Positions 1 to 7,700 of a stretch of 11,316 nucleotides of DNA are shown piece by piece. Origin of the DNA: Perkinsus olseni (Eukaryota; Perkinsozoa; Perkinsida; Perkinsidae); NCBI GenBank assembly GCA_013115135.1, contig JABANP010000933.1, positions 1 through 11,316 on the forward strand. The letters are read 5' to 3'. Under the pieces are notes generated by a model. The model saw only the letters and a list, made by a program, of their open reading frames with translations. It was not told where the DNA came from and did not search any database. Each line of letters starts with the position of its first letter. Position 1 is the stretch's first letter. Both the position numbers and the translations under genes were made by a program.

Positions 1-85
1 TAGTAGTACTAATACCAGGGGTAGATAGTGCAGACCAGGTTAAAGATAAGAAGACAAACAACTTTGAAAAGCCTACTCTCGACAT
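1..85 (-). CDS. 5' end of a downstream paralogue (signal peptide, partial)
   Basis: This is the first 28 codons of a gene whose remainder lies beyond the left edge. Read on the minus strand from the ATG at 85-83, it begins MSRVGFSKLFVFLSLTWSAL and continues STPGISTT. The central gene begins MSRISFSKWFVFLSLTWSAL, so the two N-termini are clearly homologous. The layout is that of a secretory signal peptide: a short Arg/Lys n-region, a hydrophobic core (LFVFLSL) and small residues near position 21. The last codons enter Thr/Ser-rich sequence, as at the start of the central gene's mature protein. The same 20-nt spacing from a pyrimidine-rich AG supports this start. The window shows nothing of its domains. 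A frame one base away also looks open here but has no such homology. Confidence 0.82.
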   Translation of the reverse strand, partial: MSRVGFSKLFVFLSLTWSALSTPGISTT

Positions 86-125
86 GTGAAGAAATTAAAT
101 AAAAACTAAAATAAACAACAAGTTG
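86..125 (-). promoter_or_regulatory. Probable splice/trans-splice acceptor upstream of the downstream paralogue
   Basis: On the minus strand a T-rich stretch ends in TTTTAG, with the AG at 107-106. Exactly 20 nt of T-rich leader follow before the ATG. The central gene has the same arrangement with the same 20-nt spacing. This fits a 3' splice site, either for a spliced leader or for a cis intron in the 5' untranslated region. No branch point or donor can be assigned. Confidence 0.5.
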
Positions 126-620
126 GTTAATGATGAACTGCGTAGTCATCGGTTCCAACTTAATGGTGGGAACCCGGCACTGTAGGCAACTTTCTTCAAT
201 CGTCGTGGCCAGTCTATTATAGCCATTCCTTGTGAGTGGATCCAGCTCCATAACACAGATTAGCGGCAGATGTTACCGCAGGCCCTCCTGGTTTAACCAA
301 ATAAGTTACCAATTCTCATGTTCCCTCCGTTATAGCACAACAGGGGTGAATGCTCCACGTCACACAAAGCCTACTAAGGGCTCCACCTTGTGCTATCCAT
401 TCGTCGCAGCATCATCGTAGATGAATGATCGTAGATTCGACCATGGCTCAGATGAGGCGATCAATTGGGATCGATCACCCACACAAGTGCGAACGTATGA
501 CGCCAGCGCTCTTTCTCGCCGGATCAACCTAACAGTTCGCCATTGGTGTGAAGACTCAACATCCTATTCGTCTCGCTGCGGTCGCAACTTCGAGTAAATG
601 ACCCTTAGGTCGACTTAAGC

Positions 621-650
621 GGAGAACGTTGGAGAGGCTGTACTATATAC
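621..650 (-). promoter_or_regulatory. Conserved TATATA block, candidate core promoter
   Basis: The minus strand carries TATATA at 649-644, followed by pyrimidine-rich sequence ending near aacgttctc. The same arrangement occurs at 10372-10402 upstream of the central gene. It survives in both diverged spacers, so it may be functional. It lies about 560 nt upstream of the ATG here but about 1.1 kb upstream in the other copy, so the transcript leader would differ in length. TATA use in the host lineage is unknown to me, and the assignment is weak. Confidence 0.25.
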
Positions 651-700
651 ATCAGCACCGAGACCCATAGAACCAAACTGGCAATCGACAGGAAACGCAA

Positions 701-1482
701 TAGAGGGGCCCACGCGACTCATCAAACGAAACTGAAATACCCGAAACTCGACCATGGCTGTCCACGAGAGCCCAACATGTAGCCATGAAGACAAATATGA
801 ACAGGTTATGTGTCTCGAACGAACACACGTCTCTAGCTAGGCCGACCGTCTAACATGGGAGGCGTCCCAACTCAGTCGGACGGAGTCAGCCGCTCATTGG
901 AACCGTCACCAACTCGGCCGCCACAAGCCGAGTCCGCTGCCCTGCACAGCTTCCTTGAAGGCCTTATATTGAATTGTCCTCAAAAAGTCTCTACGATTAA
1001 CCAAATGTATACGCCTCCATAGTCCCTCTGGAGGTACGACGATACTCTCAAGACTAGGCCAAAGCAATCGTAGAAGAGGACGGTACTCTGTACCGCTCTG
1101 TAAGAATTATGCTGATGAGCTTACACTCACACTAATTCAAGCTACACGATTATGAGATTATCCCAGTGCAGTAGTAGGATCTAGTCACTCCACGATATAG
1201 CACGAGGTTCTGGGAGGGTGCCGCGATTTGGCATTGCCAAGTTGGCAATCGAAGCAAAAACGCTTCCGCGTCAATGAAGAGAAGGGAAGAGCATAGTCGA
1301 TCTCACTCGAATCAGACCCGGAGATGACACGACTGACAACTCAAGAGAAACAGTATAGAATTAGGCACGATAGCTGCAAGGTTAAAGTGGAGCAAAATGA
1401 AAAACAGTAGAGTACCACTACGAAGAGAACATTTAACAGTGAACCAAGATAATCTTCCTCGGTGATAATGCGCCGCAGGCTC
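701..1482. other. Spacer with no recognisable gene
   Basis: No open frame here has recognisable homology, and I see no tRNA, rRNA or transposon signature. Short perfect inverted repeats are present: 912-918 with 927-933 (ACTCGGC), 1014-1019 with 1029-1034 (CCTCCA), 1081-1086 with 1090-1095 (CGGTAC), and a 17-bp near-palindrome at 1233-1249 (ATTGCCAA around one central base). Several of this size are expected by chance. The right part should contain the 3' end of the central gene's transcript, but I cannot place a polyadenylation site. Confidence 0.5.
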
Positions 1483-1501
1483 CCGTGGACTATGTCCACG
1501 G
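1483..1501. other. Perfect 8-bp hairpin downstream of the central gene
   Basis: CCGTGGAC at 1483-1490 and GTCCACGG at 1494-1501 form a perfect GC-rich stem around the 3-nt loop TAT. It lies about 230 nt past the central stop codon in the direction of transcription, just beyond the C-terminal-domain remnant. It could affect 3'-end formation or transcript stability, but I see no matching hairpin after the upstream paralogue's stop. No function is assigned. Confidence 0.4.
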
Positions 1502-1539
1502 AGAAAGACCTACTCGCCAAACTCTTTTTACGTATAATC

Positions 1540-1729
1540 GGAGCGAGCGAAGGTTATCTTCATGCCATAGGAAACACTGCCAAGCCTCGTAGTAGGAGCC
1601 CGGATCTAAGAAGTCACAAAGCTCGTGAATGTAAGGCGAGGAGGGTGACTTTGTAGTCATGCTAGACAGATGATCAGAGTGTGCAGTAGTATTGGCCTGC
1701 GGGATAGTAGCACTAGTCACGGGCTCACT
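1540..1729 (-). pseudogene. Frameshifted, decaying remnant of the C-terminal cysteine-rich domain
   Basis: The central gene stops at 1730-1728. One frame over, the linker sense resumes immediately (TSEPVTSAT) and leads into SPSSPYIHELCDFLDPGSYY. This aligns with the intact C-terminus of the upstream paralogue at the right edge, which contains CDEFC, IPGSYCKYW, SVCWG and PCAC. The junction is two bases short of a regular minisatellite unit (16 nt where a unit has 18, around 1731-1746), and that explains the frame change. Most cysteines of the intact domain are replaced here: the first Cys of CDEFC is Ile and the Cys of SYCK is Tyr. No stop-bounded match to the rest of the domain is visible. 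The likely reading is that this gene lost its C-terminal module by frameshift and the module is now drifting. A sequencing or assembly error could mimic the frameshift but not the lost cysteines. Confidence 0.68.
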
Positions 1730-4700
1730 AGTTAGAAGTGCTTGTCACTGAACCGCCAGTTGCAGTAGCACAGTGATCTCCGCACCAGTTGAGGAAGCGA
1801 AAGTCGGGTCCTTCGAAGTAGTCTTGCATGACAATGCCGCCCGTTGGCTTGTAATTCACAAGATTACCTTTACCAGAGGAACACACTTGATGAGGGGCCA
1901 AACCACAGCCGCACCCACCAGCATAAAGTTCACCCGGACCAACTGGGTTCTCCAGGGGAACGCGGTAGACTGAATCGACGTCCTTACGGTAGTAGAGGAA
2001 ACCGTCTGGAGCCGCCGTGAAGCCATCATCGCCCTCAATGGAAGGCAATCCGGCATAAGCCCACTGAACATGTGCAGATCCAGTCATCGGAGCGTATGCG
2101 ATTGCGTCGATCACTTCTTCTTTAACGTAGAGTTTACCAAGTGCGAAGCGCAAAGTGGTGGGACCATCAAGCTTTGTGTATCTCATGGTCTCCAAGGGAT
2201 GCCAATCTCGGCCTTCACCAGTAAAACGAGCTATGTACCCGGCTGCTTTCTCACTCACATAAAGGATCATCGACTTGTCGTCAAAGGCAATTCCAGTGTA
2301 CTCCTTGGCAGGATCCGCCGGAGCTATCGTTACGTAAGAGTTGTATTTCGCCGGATCAAAAACAAGAACAGCACCTTCGCTGACGGCGAATACGTACTTG
2401 TTGTCGCCCGAAGCCTCGATGTTGGAGATATCCTTCTCGGCGATAGTAGTCCAACGGTTGCACTCGATTCTCCAGAGCTTGCGGATACCATCGTCACTAG
2501 AGTAGCCAGCGAGATACCATACACCCTTATTAGTAAAGCTAAACGACTCAGTGGTTATCTGGCCCGGTGGCAGAAGGTCAGGGAAGGTTGTTCTGTCTGC
2601 AACGCAGAAATCATCCGAGCACTGGCCAGACGGAGTTGCAGTAGTTTTAGTCACAGGAACACTAGTTGTAGTAGTACTAGTCACAGGACCACTAGTTGTA
2701 GTAGTACTAGTCACAGGACCACTAGTTGTAGTAGTACTAGTCACAGGACCACTAGTTGTAGTAGTACTAGTCACAGGACCACTAGTTGTAGTAGTACTAG
2801 TCACAGGACCACTAGTTGTAGTAGTACTAGTCACAGGACCACTAGTTGTAGTAGTACTAGTCACAGGACCACTAGTTGTAGTAGTACTAGTCACAGGACC
2901 ACTAGTTGTAGTAGTACTAGTCACAGGACCACTAGTTGTAGTAGTACTAGTCACAGGACCACTAGTTGTAGTAGTACTAGTCACAGGACCACTAGTTGTA
3001 GTAGTACTAGTCACAGGACCACTAGTTGTAGTAGTACTAGTCACAGGACCACTAGTTGTAGTAGCACAGTGATCTCCGCACCAGTTGAGGAAGCGGAAGT
3101 CGGGTCCTTCGAAGTAGTCTTGCATGACAATGCCGCCCGTTGGCTTGTAATTCACAAGATTACCATTGCCAGAGGTACACACTTGATTAGGGGCCAAACC
3201 ACAGCCGCACCCACCAGCGTAAAGTTCACCCGGACCAACTGGGTTCTCCAGTGGAAGGCGGTAGACCGAATCGGTGGACTTACGGTAGTAAAGGAAGCCG
3301 TCTGGAGCCGCAGTAAAGCTCTGATCACCTTGAATATCTAGTGAGATGGAAGACCATTGAGGATTTATAGACCCATCCATCGTAGCGTAGGCAATGCCAC
3401 CATTTATTCTAACATACAGCTTACCAAGCGTGTAGCGCAAAATGGTTGGTTCAATAAGAACACCCGAGCCGCTCAAAGACTCCAATTGTTTCCAGCCTTG
3501 GTTTTGAGTTGTGAACCGAGCTATGTCACCAGTTGCCTTCTCAGTTACATAAAGGATATGCGACACGCTGTCGAAAGCGACCCCAGTGTACTCCTTGAGA
3601 GGATCAGCCGGTGCTATTGTTACAAAGGAATCAGAATTCTTCGGATTTAAAACGACAATAGCGCCTTCGCTGATACCGAAGACGTACATGTTGTCGCCCG
3701 AAGCCTCGATGTTAGAGAGATCTTTCTGGGCAACATAAACCCAACTGTTGCACTCAATCCTCCAAAGCGTGCGGATACCATCGGCACTAGAGTAGCCAGC
3801 GAGATACCATACACCCTTATCAGTAAAGCTAAACGACTCAGTGGTTATCTGACCCGATGGCAGAAGGTCAGGGAAGGTTGTTCTGTCTGCAACGCAGAAA
3901 TCACCTGAACACTGCCCAGACGAAGTTGTAGTAGTACTAGTCACAGGACCACTAGTTGTAGTAGTACTAGTCACAGGACCACTAGTTGTAGTAGTACTAG
4001 TCACAGGACCACTAGTTGTAGTAGTACTAGTCACAGGACCACTAGTTGTAGTAGTACTAGTCACAGGACCACTAGTTGTAGTAGTACTAGTCACAGGACC
4101 ACTAGTTGTAGTAGCACAGTGATCTCCGCACCAGTTGAGGAAGCGGAAGTCGGGTCCTTCGAAGTAGTCTTGCATGACAATGCCGCCCGTTGGCTTGTAA
4201 TTCACAAGATTACCATTGCCAGAGGTACACACTTGATTGGGCGCCAAACCACAGCCGCACCCACCAGCGTAAAGTTCACCCGGACCAACTGGATTCTCCA
4301 GTGGAAGGCGGTAGACCGAATCGGTGGACTTACGGTAGTAGAGGAAGCCGTCTGGAGCCGCAGTGAAGCTCTGATCACCTTGAATATCTAGTGAGATAGA
4401 AGACCATTGAGGATTTACAGACCCATCCATCGTAGCGTAGGCAATGCCACCATTTATTCTAACATACAGCTTACCAAGCGTGTAGCGCAAAATGGTGGGT
4501 TCAACGAGAACACCCGAGCCGCTCAAGGACTCCAATTGTTTCCAGCCTTGGTTTTGGGTTGTGAACCGAGCTATGTCACCAGTTGCCTTCTCAGTTACAT
4601 AAAGGATATGCGACCCGCTGTCGAAGGCGACTCCAGTGTACTCCTTGAGAGGATCCGCCGGTGCTATTGTTGCGAAAGAATCAGAATTCTTCTGATTTAA

Positions 4701-7700
4701 AACAACAACAGCGCCTTCGCTGATACCGAAGACGTACATGTTGTCGCCCGAAGCCTCGATGTTAGAGAGATCTATCTGAGCAACATAAACCCAACTGTTG
4801 CACTCGATCCTCCAAAGCGTGCGGATACCATCGTCACTAGAGTAGCCAGCGAGATACCATACACCCTTATCAGTAAAGCTAAACGACTCAGTGGTTATCT
4901 GACCCGGTGGCAGAAGGTCAGGGAAGGTTGTTCTGTCTGCAACGCAGAAATCGCCCGAACACTGGCCAGACGAAGTTGTAGTAGTACTAGTCACAGGACC
5001 ACTAGTTGTAGTAGTACTAGTCACAGGACCACTAGTTGTAGTAGTACTAGTCACAGGACCACTAGTTGTAGTAGTACTAGTCACAGGACCACTAGTTGTA
5101 GTAGTACTAGTCACAGGACCACTAGTTGTAGTAGTACTAGTCACAGGACCACTAGTTGTAGTAGTACTAGTCACAGGACCACTAGTTGTAGTAGCACAGT
5201 GATCTCCGCACCAGTTGAGGAAGCGGAAGTCGGGTCCTTCGAAGTAGTCTTGCATGACAATGCCGCCCGTTGGCTTGTAATTCACAAGATTACCATTGCC
5301 AGAGGTACACACTTGATTAGGGGCCAAACCACAGCCGCACCCACCAGCGTAAAGTTCACCCGGACCAACTGGGTTCTCCAGTGGAAGGCGGTAGACCGAA
5401 TCGGTGGACTTACGGTAGTAGAGGAAGCCGTCTGGAGCCGCAGTGAAGCTCTGATCACCTTGAATATCTAGTGAGATAGAAGACCATTGAGGATTTACAG
5501 ACCCATCCATCGTAGCGTAGGCAATGCCACCATTTATTCTAACATACAGCTTACCAAGCGTGTAGCGCAAAATGGTTGGTTCAATAAGAACACCCGAGCC
5601 GCTCAAGGACTCCAATTGTTTCCAGCCTTGGTTTTGAGTTGTGAACCGAGCTATGTCACCAGTTGCCTTCTCAGTTACATAAAGGATATGCGACTCGCTG
5701 TCGAAGGCGACTCCAGTGTACTCCTTGAGAGAGTCCGCCGGTGCTATTGTTACGAAAGAATCGGAATTCTTCTGATTCAAGACAACGATAGCGCCTTCGC
5801 TGATACCGAAAACGTACATGTTGTCGCCCGAAGCCTCGATGTTAGAGAGATCTTTCTGGGCAACATAAACCCAACTGTTGCACTCGATCCTCCAAAGCGT
5901 GCGGATACCATCGGCACTAGAGTAGCCAGCGAGATACCATACACCCTTATTAGTAAAGCTAAACGACTCAGTGGTTATCTGACCCGATGGCAGAAGGTCA
6001 GGGAAGGTTGTTCTGTCTGCAACGCAGAAATCACCTGAACACTGCCCAGACGAAGTTGTAGTAGTACTAGTCACAGGACCACTAGTTGTAGTAGTACTAG
6101 TCACAGGACCACTAGTTGTAGTAGTACTAGTCACAGGACCACTAGTTGTAGTAGTACTAGTCACAGGACCACTAGTTGTAGTAGTACTAGTCACAGGACC
6201 ACTAGTTGTAGTAGTACTAGTCACAGGACCACTAGTTGTAGTAGTACTAGTCACAGGACCACTAGTTGTAGTAGTACTAGTCACAGGACCACTAGTTGTA
6301 GTAGTACTAGTCACAGGACCACTAGTTGTAGTAGCACAGTGATCTCCGCACCAGTTGAGGAAGCGGAAGTCGGGTCCTTCGAAGTAGTCTTGCATGACAA
6401 TGCCGCCCGTTGGCTTGTAATTCACAAGATTACCATTGCCAGAGGTACACACTTGATTAGGGGCCAAACCACAGCCGCACCCACCAGCGTAAAGTTCACC
6501 CGGACCAACTGGGTTCTCCAGTGGAAGGCGGTAGACCGAATCGGTGAACTTACGGTAGTAGAGGAAGCCGTCTGGAGCCGCAGTAAAGCTCTGATCACCT
6601 TGAATATCTAGTGAGATAGAAGACCACTGAGGATTTACAGACCCATCCATCGTAGCGTAGGCAATGCCACCATTTATTCTAACATACAGCTTACCAAGCG
6701 TGTAGCGCAAAATGGTTGGTTCAATAAGAACACCCGAGCCGCTCAAGGACTCCAATTGTTTCCAGCCTTTGTTTTGAGTTGTGAACCGAGCTATGTCACC
6801 AGTTGCCTTCTCAGTTACATAAAGGATATGCGACTCGCTGTCGAAGGCGACTCCAGTGTACTCCTTGAGAGGATCCGCCGGTGCTATTGTTACGAAAGAA
6901 TCGGAATTCTTCTGATTCAAGACAACAATAGCGCCTTCGCTGATACCGAAGACGTACATGTTGTCGCCCGAAGCCTCGATGTTAGAGAGATCTTTCTGGG
7001 CAACATAAACCCAACTGTTGCACTCGATCCTCCAAAGCGTGCGGATACCATCGTCACTAGAGTAGCCAGCGAGATACCATAAACCATTGTTAGTAAAGCT
7101 GAACGACTCAGTGGTTATCTGACCCGGTGGAAGAAGGTCAGGGAAGGTTGTTCTGTCTGCAACGCAGAAATCCCCTGAACATTGGCCAGACGAAGTTGTA
7201 GTAGTACTAGTCACAGGACCACTAGTTGTAGTAGTACTAGTCACAGGACCACTAGTTGTAGTAGTACTAGTCACAGGACCACTAGTTGTAGTAGTACTAG
7301 TCACAGGACCACTAGTTGTAGTAGTACTAGTCACAGGACCACTAGTTGTAGTAGCACAGTGATCTCCGCACCAGTTGAGGAAGCGGAAGTCGGGTCCTTC
7401 GAAGTAGTCTTGCATGACAATGCCGCCCGTTGGCTTGTAATTCACAAGATTACCATTGCCAGAGGTACACACTTGATTAGCGGCCAAACCACAGCCGCAC
7501 CCACCAGCGTAAAGTTCACCCGGACCAAGTGGGTTCTCCAATGAGAGCCGATAGACCGAATCGGTGGACTTACGGTAGTAGAGGAAGCCGTCTGGAGCCG
7601 CAGTGAAGCTCTGATCACCTTGAATATCTAGTGAGATAGAAGACCATTGAGGATTTACAGACCCATCCATCGTAGCGTAGGCAATGCCACCATTTATTCT

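Larger units (their letters stand above)
86..700 (-). promoter_or_regulatory. Upstream region of the downstream paralogue, homologous to 9294-10430
   Basis: Two blocks align with the region upstream of the central gene. Positions 86-400 match 9294-9610, with shared anchors such as ataacacaga and gaatgctccacg. Positions about 443-700 match about 10190-10430, with shared anchors such as ctattcgtctcg, gtcgcaac and the TATATA block. The second spacer carries about 0.55-0.6 kb between the two blocks that is missing here. The region is best read as the duplicated 5' flank and promoter of a tandemly copied gene. It contains no convincing gene. Confidence 0.65.

Noticed and set aside
9..251. Minus-strand frame of 80 codons at the left edge
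   Set aside because: It overlaps the paralogue's signal peptide in another frame. The homologous frame starts at 85 and this one shows no conservation.
900..1260. Structured non-coding RNA suggested by four short inverted repeats
   Set aside because: Stems of 6-7 bp with small loops are expected by chance in this length. Only the 17-bp near-palindrome at 1233-1249 is less likely, and nothing links the stems into one fold.
2551..3072. Plus-strand frame with hydrophobic VVVVLVTGPL repeats
   Set aside because: It is the third stop-free frame of the same minisatellite. It has no homologous non-repeat part and no start context, so it is not a membrane protein gene.
2070..3341. Long plus-strand open frame of 423 codons over domain 7 and linker 6
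   Set aside because: The 30-bp unit has no stop in this antisense frame, so the frame stays open automatically. The predicted protein (SCSSTSHRTT repeats) is a shadow of the minus-strand gene.
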